Of a stretch of DNA of 51,014 nt, positions 17,692 to 26,836 are shown piece after piece. The stretch is from Nocardia niigatensis NBRC 100131 (GTDB taxonomy: Bacteria; Actinomycetota; Actinomycetes; Mycobacteriales; Mycobacteriaceae): the NCBI RefSeq assembly GCF_000308655.1, contig NZ_BAGC01000047.1, forward strand, positions 1 to 51,014, read 5' to 3'. Position numbers and translations under genes: made by a program. The first letter of the stretch is position 1, and the number at the start of each line of letters is the position of its first letter. The notes under the pieces were generated by a model, which was not told the DNA's origin, did no database searches, and worked only from the letters and a program-made list of their open reading frames with translations.

Positions 17692-18465
17692 ATGCGCATT
17701 GGAGCTCACGTCCGAATGGACAGCGACCCGATCGGCTTCGGCGAGAAGCTCGGGGCCGACGTCATCCAGATGTTCGTGGTGGATCCGCAGAGCTGGGACA
17801 AGCCCCAACCCCACCCGCGGGCCGAGGAGATCAAGGCCAGCGACATCGACCTGGTGGTGCACTCGTCCTATCAGATCAATGTGGCCAGCCTGAACAACCG
17901 GCTGCGCATGCCCTCGCGCAACGCGGTGGCGCAGCAGGCCAGGGCCGCGGCCGAGCTGGGCGCCTTCGGGCTGGTCGTACACGGCGGTCACGTGCGCTCC
18001 GACGCGGAGATGGCGGAGGGATTCGCCAACTGGCGCAAACTCTTCGAGCGCCAGCAGGACAAGGGCGGCTTCGCGGTGCCCATCCTCATCGAGAACACGG
18101 CCGGCGGAAACCACGCCATGGCACGGTATTTCGACAATATCGGGCGGCTATGGGAGGCGGTCGGCGACTTCGGGGCCGGCTTCTGCCTCGACACCTGCCA
18201 CGCCTGGGCGGGCGGCGAGGAACTGGTCGGAGTCGTCGATCGGATCAAGGCGATCACCGGGCGCATCGACCTGGTCCACCTGAACTCCTCGCGGGACGCC
18301 TTCGATTCGGGCGCCGACCGGCACGCCAACTTCGCCGACGGCACCATCGACCCGCAGCTGCTGGCCGAGGTGTGCCGCACCGCCGGCGCGCCGGTCATCC
18401 TGGAGACCCCCGCCGAAGGCGTCGCCGACGACCTGGCCTACCTGCGGGAACACCTGGGGTCGTAG
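17692..18465 (+). CDS. nfo: Endonuclease IV (AP endonuclease)
   Basis: A 257-aa xylose-isomerase-like TIM-barrel protein of the Nfo/End family (Rv0670-like). It cuts the phosphodiester 5' to abasic sites in base-excision repair and can remove 3'-blocking groups. Family metal ligands are visible: GAHVRM near the N-terminus, VVHGGHV, LIENTAGG (Glu), CLDTCHAWAGG (Asp, His), VHLNSS, DRHANFADG and LETP near the end. The usual Asp after HLN is Ser here (HLNSS). The start at ATG 17692 is fixed by a -10 box 6 nt upstream. It is transcribed divergently from the kinase at 15548. Confidence 0.93.
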   Translation: MRIGAHVRMDSDPIGFGEKLGADVIQMFVVDPQSWDKPQPHPRAEEIKASDIDLVVHSSYQINVASLNNRLRMPSRNAVAQQARAAAELGAFGLVVHGGHVRSDAEMAEGFANWRKLFERQQDKGGFAVPILIENTAGGNHAMARYFDNIGRLWEAVGDFGAGFCLDTCHAWAGGEELVGVVDRIKAITGRIDLVHLNSSRDAFDSGADRHANFADGTIDPQLLAEVCRTAGAPVILETPAEGVADDLAYLREHLGS

Positions 18466-18584
18466 CCGGTTCCGTACCTGCCTTTTCGATCCGGCTGATC
18501 CTGAACCTGTTTCGCCGGACGCCCCGATGGTGTGCTGGTCGCGGCTCGGATCCGGGCCGGACTCCATCGGGCGAAAGGCATTGC

Positions 18585-19535
18585 ATGTCCGTCGATTACG
18601 CAACATCCAACCTCACGGTCGTGCAACTGGGCAGCAAGATCGGTGCGCGCATCGACGGCGTGCGGCTGAGCGGCGACCTCGGTTCGGCGACCGTCCAGGG
18701 CATCCAGGACGCGCTGCACCGGCACAGGGTGATCTTCTTCCGCGGGCAGGAGCACCTGACCGAGGACGGGCAGTACGAGTTCGCGCGACTGCTGGGCGCG
18801 CCCACCACCCCGCACCCGACCGTCACTTCCAAGGGCGTCAAGACGCTGCCCATCGACTCCGAGTACGGCCGCGCCAACAGCTGGCACACCGATGTCACCT
18901 TCGTGGACCGGATTCCGAAGGCATCCATCCTGCGCGCGGTGCACCTGCCGAGCTACGGCGGCTCCACCACCTGGGCCTCGACGGTCGCGGCATACGACTC
19001 GCTGCCCGCGCCGTTGAAGGCGCTGGTGGAGAACCTGCGCGCACGGCACACCAATGCCTACGACTACGCCGCGGACCGGACCGAGGTGGCGCGCGGCGAG
19101 AACGCCGAGGTGACCGCCAATATCAAGGCCTACCGCGAGGAATTCGAGTCCACCTACTACGAGACCGAGCACCCGGTCGTGCGCGTGCACCCCGTCACCG
19201 GCGAACGCGCGCTGCTGCTCGGGCACTTCGTCAAGAACTTCGTGGGCTTCTCCGCCGCCGAATCGCAGGCCCTGTTCCAGCTGCTGCAGAACCGCGTCAC
19301 CCGGCTGGAGAACACCACCCGCTGGAACTGGCGGCCCGGCGACGTCGCGATCTGGGACAACCGCGCCACCCAGCACTACGCGATCGACGACTACGACGGC
19401 CAGCCCCGCCGCCTCACCCGCATCACCCTGGCCGGCGACGTGCCGGTCGACGTGCACGGCGAGCCCAGCACCATCATCACCGGCGACGCCGAGCACTACT
19501 CGATCATCGAGGAGGTCGCACCCCGCGCCGCCTGA
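18585..19535 (+). CDS. Fe(II)/2-oxoglutarate dioxygenase, TauD/Rv3406-like
   Basis: A 316-aa TauD/TfdA dioxygenase. The iron-binding triad is H101-x-D103 (WHTDVTF) and H264 (ATQHYAIDDY), with the 2-oxoglutarate-binding Arg in RRLTRI. By memory it resembles mycobacterial Rv3406, which oxidatively cleaves alkyl sulfate esters ('KIGARIDGVRL', 'LPSYGGST', 'NTTRWNWRPGDVAIWDNRATQH'). A sulfate-ester or taurine-type role in sulfur scavenging is therefore likely, but the substrate cannot be read from sequence. ATG 18585 has GAAAGG 6 nt upstream. Confidence 0.88.
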   Translation: MSVDYATSNLTVVQLGSKIGARIDGVRLSGDLGSATVQGIQDALHRHRVIFFRGQEHLTEDGQYEFARLLGAPTTPHPTVTSKGVKTLPIDSEYGRANSWHTDVTFVDRIPKASILRAVHLPSYGGSTTWASTVAAYDSLPAPLKALVENLRARHTNAYDYAADRTEVARGENAEVTANIKAYREEFESTYYETEHPVVRVHPVTGERALLLGHFVKNFVGFSAAESQALFQLLQNRVTRLENTTRWNWRPGDVAIWDNRATQHYAIDDYDGQPRRLTRITLAGDVPVDVHGEPSTIITGDAEHYSIIEEVAPRAA

Positions 19536-19777
19536 ATCCCGGCGCGAAACACCGCAATTCGGGCAGGCGCGAGTGCCGCCACTCACCCACGCTGCCCTTG
19601 CGGACCGACACAACTCGATGCCGTCGATCACGACGTCGTTGCGCCGTGATCGCCGGCCGGCCGGTGCGGCGGGCACCACCCCGCTCGCCCGCAGCACCGG
19701 CCTTTGTCGTTTCCGCAGCCCGGACCGGCCGAGCCCCGAAACCCTCAGACGGCCATCGCCGGGTGCTGCACCATAAT
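19536..19777. other. Gene-free stretch before repeat copy B
   Basis: About 240 bases between the dioxygenase stop and the inverted-repeat element. I see no convincing ORF, RNA or strong hairpin here. With the repeat it makes a 379-base gap before the CoA-transferase. Confidence 0.5.
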
Positions 19778-19911
19778 GGTTCGCGGCCCGTCTCGTTCTG
19801 GACCGCGGCTTGATCGACCTCCGCCTTGGAGCGGGGGGAGCGAAGCGGAGGAGCGGAAGAGGGAAGAACGAGACCTCAGGGCCGCGAACCCGCCAGGTGC
19901 GAAGCGGAGGG
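19778..19911. repeat. Long inverted-repeat element, copy B
   Basis: The arms are identical to copy A: GGTTCGCGGCCC plus GTCTCGTTCT (19778-19799) against AGAACGAGAC (19865-19874) and GGGCCGCGAACC (19879-19890), with a 4-nt bulge. The loop is longer (65 nt) but shares the GAAGCGGAGGAGCGG core. The tail GCGAAGCGGAGGG ends at 19911, three bases before ATG 19915, so it supplies that gene's Shine-Dalgarno. Confidence 0.85.
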
Positions 19912-19914
19912 CAG

Positions 19915-21132
19915 ATGGACACGGATATTCGGCCGCTGGATGGCGTGCGGGTGCTGGAGCTCGGGAACTATGTCGCGGCGCCGACGGCCGGGCGGATCCT
20001 CGGGGATTTCGGGGCCGAGGTGATCAAGGTCGAGCGGCCGAAAACCGGTGATGAGCTACGGAATTGGCGGCTCTACGGGGGCGACACCTCGATGCTGTAC
20101 CGGACGGTCAACCGGAACAAGAAGTCGATCACGCTGGATCTGCGCACCGATGCCGGGCGCAAGATCGTGCTGGATCTGATCGAGCAGTGCGATGTGCTGC
20201 TGGAGAACTTCCGGCCCGGCATGCTCGAGAAGTGGGGGCTCGGGCCCGAGGTGCTCAATGAGGCCAATCCGAATCTGGTGATCACCCGGATCTCCGCGTA
20301 CGGGCAGACCGGTCCGCTCGCGCAGCGGCCCGGCTTCGCGGCGGTGGCCGAGGCGGTCGGCGGGCTGCGCGAACTCGTGGGCGATCCGGACCGGCCGCCG
20401 GTGCGAGTCGGCGTGTCCATCGGCGATTCCATCGCGGGGATCTATGCCGCCTTCGGCACCGTCATGGCGCTGTTCCAGCGCGAGCGAGTGCAGCGGGTTC
20501 CCTTGGAGCAGCGCATCATCGACGTGGCGCTCAACGAATCCATCCTGTCGGTCATGGAATCCCTGGTTCCCGATTATCTGGCCTACGGCATCAATCGCGA
20601 GCGCGTCGGCGGGCGCATGGAGGGCATCGCGCCCAGCAACGCCTATCCGTGCAGCGACGGCACCAGCATCATCATCGGCGGCAACGGCGATGCCATCTTC
20701 CAGCGGTACATGCAGGTCATCGATCGCCCGGACCTGGCCGCCGATCCGGAACTGCAGGACAACGCCGGACGCTGGCGGCACCGCGAGCGGCTCGACGCCT
20801 CGATCGCCGAGTGGACGCGGGTTCGCACCCGCGCGGAGGCGTTGCGGGTGCTGGAGGCGGCCGCCATTCCGTGCGGGCCCATCTACACCGCCGCCGACAT
20901 CGTCACCGACGAGCAGTACCGGGCCCGCAATATGATTCAGCCCTTCCGGGTGGACGTGGGCGAGCCCGAGCTCAAGGAGGTCGGCTTCCCGGGCATCGTC
21001 CCGGTGATCGGCGGCCGCTCGCTGCCCATCCGCACTGTCGGCCCGGATCTCGGCGAGCACACGCGCGAGGTGCTCTCCGGTCTGCTCGGCCTGACCGACG
21101 CCGATATCGATGCCTTGGAGGCGAACTCATGA
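19915..21132 (+). CDS. CaiB/BaiF family (class III) CoA-transferase
   Basis: A 405-aa class III CoA-transferase, which moves CoA between carboxylic acids by a ping-pong anhydride mechanism. It has the family N-terminus LDGVRVLELGNYVAAP, ILGDFGAEVIKVE, NRNKKSITLDL, ENFRPGMLEKWGLG, and the catalytic Asp (D171) in SIGDSIAG. ATG 19915 is preceded at 3 nt by GGAGGG from the repeat element. The stop overlaps the ATG of the HMG-CoA-lyase-like gene, so the pair is translationally coupled and probably acts in one pathway (activation of a branched or dicarboxylic acid, then C-C cleavage). The acid is not identifiable. Confidence 0.92.
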   Translation: MDTDIRPLDGVRVLELGNYVAAPTAGRILGDFGAEVIKVERPKTGDELRNWRLYGGDTSMLYRTVNRNKKSITLDLRTDAGRKIVLDLIEQCDVLLENFRPGMLEKWGLGPEVLNEANPNLVITRISAYGQTGPLAQRPGFAAVAEAVGGLRELVGDPDRPPVRVGVSIGDSIAGIYAAFGTVMALFQRERVQRVPLEQRIIDVALNESILSVMESLVPDYLAYGINRERVGGRMEGIAPSNAYPCSDGTSIIIGGNGDAIFQRYMQVIDRPDLAADPELQDNAGRWRHRERLDASIAEWTRVRTRAEALRVLEAAAIPCGPIYTAADIVTDEQYRARNMIQPFRVDVGEPELKEVGFPGIVPVIGGRSLPIRTVGPDLGEHTREVLSGLLGLTDADIDALEANS

Positions 21133-22055
21133 TCCTGCGGGATGTGACGCTGCGCGACGGCCTGCAGCTCACCGGCAAGGTGCTGCCCACCGACCGCAAG
21201 GTCCAGATCGCGCGGCAGCTGTTGGCGCTGGGAGTGCCCGAACTGGAGATCGGCTCCATGGCGCGGCCGGATCTGGTGCCGCCCATGGCCAATACCCTCG
21301 ATCTGGTCGCCGCGCTCACGCCCGCGGAACTGGAGCGCTGCTGGGTCTGGGTGGCCACGCCCCGGCACGTGGCCCGGGCCGCGGAGGCGGGCGTGCGCAA
21401 CTTCCAGTACTGCTTCTCGGTGTCGGATGCGCACAACAAGGCCAATATCGGCCGCACCACCGAGGACAGCCTGGCTGCCATGCCGGAGGCGATCCGGCTC
21501 GCGGCGGAGGCGGGCGGGCGCATTCAGCTCTGCCTGGCAACGGCTTTCACCTGCCCGTTCGACGGTCCGGTGGATCCCGCGCGAGTGCTCTCCATCGCTA
21601 CCGATCCGCGCACCGAGGGGTCCGCGGACATCGTGGTGGCCGATACCCTCGGCCAGGCGCATCCGGGTCAGGTCGGCGCGCTCATCGGTGCGGTGGCCAC
21701 GACCGGGCATTGGGGAACGGCGCGGCACCGCATCGTCTTCCACGGCCACGACACCTGGGGCATGGGTGTCGCGAATTCGCTGGCGGCCCTGGACGCGGGC
21801 GCGGCCGTAGTGGACGGTTCGCTCGGCGGACTGGGCGGCTGCCCGTTCGCGCCGGGCGCCTCCGGCAACACCTCGAGCGAGGATCTGCTGTTCGCCACCC
21901 GCCCGGAATGGTTTACCCCGTCCGTATTGTCGGACCTGGCGAGGATTTCCGAAGAGTTGCTGACGGAACTCAGTGAACCCAATCGATCCCGGACGGTTGA
22001 GGGCGCACGTTCCAAAGCCGAAGCATTTGAATGGGTAATTGTCGCAAATGAATAA
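21129..22055 (+). CDS. HMG-CoA lyase family protein
   Basis: A 308-aa DRE-TIM-barrel lyase. R9-D10 in TLRDGLQ, LEIGSM, the metal-binding pair H205 and H207 (HGHDTWG), catalytic C238 in GLGGCPFAPGASGN, and the following Asn match HMG-CoA lyases, which cleave 3-hydroxy-3-methylglutaryl-CoA into acetyl-CoA and acetoacetate. The CoA-transferase partner makes a related 3-hydroxyacyl-CoA (for example citramalyl- or HMG-CoA) the likely substrate. ATG 21129 overlaps the upstream stop by 4 nt. Cytosolic. Confidence 0.88.
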   Translation: MILRDVTLRDGLQLTGKVLPTDRKVQIARQLLALGVPELEIGSMARPDLVPPMANTLDLVAALTPAELERCWVWVATPRHVARAAEAGVRNFQYCFSVSDAHNKANIGRTTEDSLAAMPEAIRLAAEAGGRIQLCLATAFTCPFDGPVDPARVLSIATDPRTEGSADIVVADTLGQAHPGQVGALIGAVATTGHWGTARHRIVFHGHDTWGMGVANSLAALDAGAAVVDGSLGGLGGCPFAPGASGNTSSEDLLFATRPEWFTPSVLSDLARISEELLTELSEPNRSRTVEGARSKAEAFEWVIVANE

Positions 22056-22066
22056 TTTGCGGAGAA

Positions 22067-22315
22067 TTAGCCAGCGTGCGCGTCGGCCCGCAGTTTGAGC
22101 AAAACCAAACCCGCGGTGCAAGCGAGAATCAGTCCGGCGACGGTGATTTCGACGCGTAGCCCGGCGATGCCGAGTACCGCGCCGGTGAGCCCTCCCAGGA
22201 AGATCAGCCAGGCGACGACGCGGGCCAGGATTGCCGACATCCGCAGCCCGGGGGCCGCGGGGTCTCCCGCGCGCATCGATGCGCGCAGCGGAGATGCCGA
22301 GAATGCACCCATCAT
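22067..22315 (-). CDS. Small two-helix membrane protein
   Basis: An 82-aa protein with two hydrophobic segments (about residues 28-51 and 57-75) and a basic first loop. GAGGAG lies just upstream; it fits the second ATG (22312) slightly better than the first (22315). It converges with the HMG-CoA-lyase gene 11 bases away. No family is recognised. An 18-bp perfect palindrome (22269-22286) lies inside the N-terminal coding region. Confidence 0.55.
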   Translation of the reverse strand: MMGAFSASPLRASMRAGDPAAPGLRMSAILARVVAWLIFLGGLTGAVLGIAGLRVEITVAGLILACTAGLVLLKLRADAHAG

Positions 22316-22616
22316 CCACTCCTCGATGACGCTCGCCGGGGTCTCGCGATTCTTCCGCGTGCCCCTCGGCTAATTTCGAGCGTCTCACGTGTAACTTTGG
22401 ACACACATTACGGCTCTGCAACGGAAAGTCCATACGACACGTATGCAAAACGCGACGACTTTACTAATTCGATATCTGAATCATCGCTGTTTGAGATATT
22501 TCCGAGCCCTGCGGAATCGCTTGCGCCAGTGGGCCAGCGAACCGACCACCCGCCTGGCCCCGCCCGGCGGCCTCCGTTAGGGTGAGCCCACTCGACACGA
22601 ATCAGGAGTGCCACCA
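22316..22616. other. AT-rich divergent intergenic region
   Basis: About 300 bases with markedly lower GC than the surroundings (especially 22380-22510) between the minus-strand small membrane protein and the plus-strand lipoprotein-like gene. TAGGGT at 22578-22583 is a plausible -10 for the latter, giving a leader of about 27 nt that contains AGGAG. A short ORF at 22397 has no ribosome-binding site and is not credible. Confidence 0.5.
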
Positions 22617-23120
22617 ATGGACGGCAGCAACGCCGGCGCGGACGAGCGCGGCCTCACCCCGCTGCGTCACCTGCCGAAGCCCGTGGCGGGTGCCGCCGCG
22701 GCGGTCGGCGCGGTGTCGGCCGGGCTCATTCTCCTGGGCGCCTGCGGCATCGGCCACAACGACACCTACGTCGCGCCGCCGCCGCTGAACGCCGATCTCC
22801 AAGCGGCACCGGCGACTTCGACGATCAAGAGCGGCTCCTCGACCACTCCGGCCGTCGTCATCCCGCCGTCCCCGACCTGGCGGGTGGCCGCCGACCAGCC
22901 CTCCCGGCGCGCACCCATTTCCACGATCAGCGCCACCCCGCAGGATCCGGCCGCGGACCCCGGGGCGAGCAGCCGCTCCACCCCGTCGCGTCCCACCACC
23001 ACGCGGCCGGCCACCACCGAAAGCCCGCGCACCACAACCGATCTCCCGGCCACCACGGTCCCGCCGTCCACGCTCGCGCCCACGGATCACCCGGCTGCGG
23101 ACAACAACTCCGACGGATAG
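22617..23120 (+). CDS. Putative lipoprotein with Pro/Thr-rich tail
   Basis: A 167-aa protein. ATG 22617 has AGGAG 8 nt upstream; a GTG at 22608 overlaps that Shine-Dalgarno. A 24-residue N-region precedes one hydrophobic helix ending in the lipobox-like LLGAC (Cys 43). The rest is low-complexity Pro/Thr/Ser, as in surface-exposed or glycosylated linkers. It is either a lipoprotein with an unusually long signal or a single-pass anchored protein. No known family. Confidence 0.65.
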   Translation: MDGSNAGADERGLTPLRHLPKPVAGAAAAVGAVSAGLILLGACGIGHNDTYVAPPPLNADLQAAPATSTIKSGSSTTPAVVIPPSPTWRVAADQPSRRAPISTISATPQDPAADPGASSRSTPSRPTTTRPATTESPRTTTDLPATTVPPSTLAPTDHPAADNNSDG

Positions 23121-23129
23121 CCGAGCGAC

Positions 23130-24242
23130 TCACCAGTCGCCGTCTGCGACCGGTGTGCCCTTCTTGTCGCCGAGCTGGTGTACCTGGCCCGCGGCCGGAG
23201 GCAGCCACGGCTCGTGGTCGTCGCCCAGCCACTCACCGACCGGAGCCACGCCGGTGAGCGCGTCGGCGGGCGCCAGATCCGTTGCGTCCGAATCGAAGTA
23301 GTCGAACCAGGGTAGGCCCGCGTCCGTATAGGCCTTGCGGTCGACCGGGGACGGCGGCGCGGCCTCACCGGTGATCCGCCGCCAGTCGGGCGGCGTCACC
23401 AGATGGACGAAGATGCGGCCGGACGCGTCGGTGGCCCAATCCGCCAGGGGGCGTTCGTCTTTGTAGATCTCCTGCCGCATGGTGCCGCCGACACCGAGTC
23501 CCATGGCGGTGGCCTGCTTCCGGGGCGCGGCTCGCCGCCTGGACAGTCCGTGCTCGGTGCCGCCCTGCGCGGCCGGCGACAGCGGCATGGCTCCGTGACC
23601 GGTCGGTGGAGCGCCGCCCGGGGCGGGCATGCCCGGCGGCAGCGGCGTGAGGCTGGGGGCGCTGCCGTCGTACGAGATCGCCCGCACCCGTTCGCGATCG
23701 GCTTCCATCGCTTTGCGCCAGCGCGCGAGCTCGACCTCGTTCAGCGCGAAGTTCTGGAGCTGGATGCCGCCGTGCGTCTCCTCCCCGGTGACCTGGCCCT
23801 CGACGGTCGCACCCAATCCCAGTGGCACCGCCACGAATTGGCGGATGGTGCCGGTACCGGAATTGATGCCGTCCAGCCAGGGCTGTCTGGGCAGCACCAC
23901 GTAGTTCTGCGGGTCGCGGGCGAGCCGATCACTCCAGGGCTTGCCGGAGACCGCGCACACCTTGCCCACGCCGATCTGCAGCGCCGCAGGCTCTTTCGCG
24001 GAGAACGACAGCCACATCGCCTCGCGCAGGTACATGGGCAGCATGACGCCGCCCCGCCTGCTCCACTCCTCGGGCACCGAGTCCGCGTAGTCCGCCACCC
24101 GCCGGACCGGGAACTCCCCCAGCCCCGGCGGCAACGGATGCGTCCCCTGCTCGGGCAGTCTCAGCGTGCGGATGAACCGCACCCCCACCCCACCGGGCAA
24201 CACCACGGTGTTCCCGTCCAGCCGTACTGCTTCTCCTCCCAT
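23130..24242 (-). CDS. Conserved protein of unknown function (370 aa)
   Basis: I know this as an unclassified family in actinomycetes, with recurring blocks LPGGVGVRFIRTLRLP, 'PLPPGLGEFPV', 'GGVMLPMYLREAMWLSF', QIGVGKVCAVSGKPW, LPRQPWLDGI and IRQFVAVPLGLGATVE. There is no signal peptide or membrane helix. A Pro/Gly-rich segment (~225-265) splits the globular N-terminal part from a tail with DYFD and WLGDDHEPWLPPA. Start ATG 24242 is supported by TAGGGT ending 6 nt upstream (leaderless). Function is unknown. Confidence 0.8.
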   Translation of the reverse strand: MGGEAVRLDGNTVVLPGGVGVRFIRTLRLPEQGTHPLPPGLGEFPVRRVADYADSVPEEWSRRGGVMLPMYLREAMWLSFSAKEPAALQIGVGKVCAVSGKPWSDRLARDPQNYVVLPRQPWLDGINSGTGTIRQFVAVPLGLGATVEGQVTGEETHGGIQLQNFALNEVELARWRKAMEADRERVRAISYDGSAPSLTPLPPGMPAPGGAPPTGHGAMPLSPAAQGGTEHGLSRRRAAPRKQATAMGLGVGGTMRQEIYKDERPLADWATDASGRIFVHLVTPPDWRRITGEAAPPSPVDRKAYTDAGLPWFDYFDSDATDLAPADALTGVAPVGEWLGDDHEPWLPPAAGQVHQLGDKKGTPVADGDW

Positions 24243-24248
24243 GCCCCG

Positions 24249-24254
24249 ACCCTA
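24249..24254 (-). promoter_or_regulatory. -10 box of a leaderless promoter
   Basis: TAGGGT on the minus strand followed by 6 nt (CGGGGC) and ATG 24242. Confidence 0.6.
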
Positions 24255-24368
24255 CGCTCGCCGATCCCTTCCCCGACACCGAAATTCGAGCTTCGCACCC
24301 CCGTCGAAACGGCCCGCGCCCCGCTCCGGGTGGAGCGGGGCGCGGCTTCGGTGGTCGGGTGGTGCGGG

Positions 24369-25496
24369 TCAGAACTCCACGAGCGTGTAGTCGCCCACGC
24401 GGTCGCTGAGCACGCGCAGGTGCTCCAGATCGCCGCCCAGGGTGCGGGCGATGGCGGTGAGCCGGGCCACGTAGTGGCTGACCGGGTATTCGGTGGTGAT
24501 GCCGATGCCGCCGTGCATCTGGATGGACTCCTGGCCGATGTGCCGGGCGGAGCGCCCGACCTGGAGCCGGGCCCGCGACGCCGCCACCCGGTCCGCGGAG
24601 CCGTCGGCGACGGCGGCCGTGGCGTACAGGCTCATGCTGCGAGCCAGTTCCAGCGACACGTACATGTTGGCGGACCGCTGGGTGAGGGTCTGGAACTTCG
24701 ACAGCGTGACGCCGAACTGCTTGCGCGTCTTCAGGTATTCGGCGGTCAGCCGCAGCGCCTCCTCCATTGCGCCGAGGGATTCGGCGCACAGGCTCGCCTG
24801 CGCCGCCACCTCGACCGAGTCCACCACCGGCTGCGCGTCGCCGCCGGCCCCGAGGAGTTCGGCCGCGGCGGAGGCGAATTCGATCTGTGCGCCGCGGCGC
24901 TCGTCGAAGGTGCGGAAGGGCGTGCGGGTGACGCCCTCGGCGTCGGCGGCGATCAGGAACAGGCCGGTGCCGCCGCCGGGGAGCGCGGCGCTGACGACCA
25001 GCTGGTCGGCGCAGTCGCCGTGCGGGACCGGGTTCTTGACGCCGGTGATCCGGTAGCTGTCGCCGTCGAGGACGGCGGTGGTGGCCGATCCGGTTGCGGG
25101 CCACCGGGCGCCGGGCTCCTGGTGTGCGAAGGCCAGCAGGGTCTCGCCGCCGGCCAGGGCGGGCAGCACGCGCTGCCGCTGCTCGGCGGTGCCCACGCGG
25201 GCCACCAGCCCGCCGGGCACGAGCACGGCGTCGAGGTAGGGCTCGGGCGCGTTGCGGCGGCCGATCTCCTCCATGACGACCATGGTCTCGACCGGCCCGG
25301 CGCCCGCACCGCCGTCCTCCTCGTCGAAAGGCAGTCCGAGGACGCCCAATTCGGCGAGCTGGCGCCAGACATCGCGGCTCCAGCCGAGATCGGTGTCGGT
25401 GACCTTCAGGCGGGTCTCCGGGTCGTAGGCGCGGCCCAGCAGGTCCCGGACCGTGTCACGCAGCATGACCTGCTCATCGGTGAGTTCGAAATCCAT
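24369..25496 (-). CDS. Acyl-CoA dehydrogenase (FadE, smaller-subunit type)
   Basis: A 375-aa flavin acyl-CoA dehydrogenase with N-terminal DFELTDEQVMLRDTVRDLL, a central beta domain, KTRKQFGVTLSKFQ, and C-terminal QMHGGIGITTEYPVSHY. The C-terminal position where medium-chain enzymes carry the catalytic Glu reads HGGIG, as in members of mycobacterial heteromeric FadE pairs (FadE28/29-like). It lies 9 bases after the second dehydrogenase, so an alpha2beta2 complex acting on sterol side chains or other bulky acyl-CoAs is likely. That is inferred from gene pairing; no sterol genes are visible nearby. Confidence 0.9.
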   Translation of the reverse strand: MDFELTDEQVMLRDTVRDLLGRAYDPETRLKVTDTDLGWSRDVWRQLAELGVLGLPFDEEDGGAGAGPVETMVVMEEIGRRNAPEPYLDAVLVPGGLVARVGTAEQRQRVLPALAGGETLLAFAHQEPGARWPATGSATTAVLDGDSYRITGVKNPVPHGDCADQLVVSAALPGGGTGLFLIAADAEGVTRTPFRTFDERRGAQIEFASAAAELLGAGGDAQPVVDSVEVAAQASLCAESLGAMEEALRLTAEYLKTRKQFGVTLSKFQTLTQRSANMYVSLELARSMSLYATAAVADGSADRVAASRARLQVGRSARHIGQESIQMHGGIGITTEYPVSHYVARLTAIARTLGGDLEHLRVLSDRVGDYTLVEF

Positions 25497-25505
25497 GGCG
25501 GCGGC

Positions 25506-26675
<1,170 letters not shown>

Positions 26676-26710
26676 TGCTTCTCCCGAGCGTCGCTGTGAT
26701 GTCGACATAA

Positions 26711-26726
26711 AACCTACCCCCCGGTA
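26711..26726 (-). promoter_or_regulatory. fadE-pair -10 box overlapped by an operator-like palindrome
   Basis: On the minus strand TAGGTT (26716-26711) is a -10 candidate about 35 nt before ATG 26675. It is adjacent to TACC-CCCC-GGTA (26715-26726), a short inverted repeat typical in form of TetR-type operators at fatty-acid catabolism genes. Confidence 0.4.
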
Positions 26727-26794
26727 ATGCGCTGTTTGTCACCCGGACCACACTCGCCGGACCGCTCGCCGGGGCGACGCCCACGCGGAGCTGG

Positions 26795-26800
26795 TAGGTT
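26795..26800 (+). promoter_or_regulatory. -10 box of the secreted-protein gene
   Basis: TAGGTT; the expected start of transcription near 26807 gives a leader of about 30 nt containing AGGAG (26824-26828). Confidence 0.45.
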
Positions 26801-26836
26801 GCCGTGGAATCCACGACCGACGCAGGAGCAGCACGA

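Noticed and set aside
19536..19914. Possible tRNA or riboswitch in the gap before the CoA-transferase
   Set aside because: The only strong structure is the long inverted repeat, which matches the copy at 7382; no cloverleaf or conserved riboswitch core seen.
22397..22585. 62-codon ORF in the AT-rich intergenic region
   Set aside because: No ribosome-binding site, no family; ends just before the promoter of the next gene.
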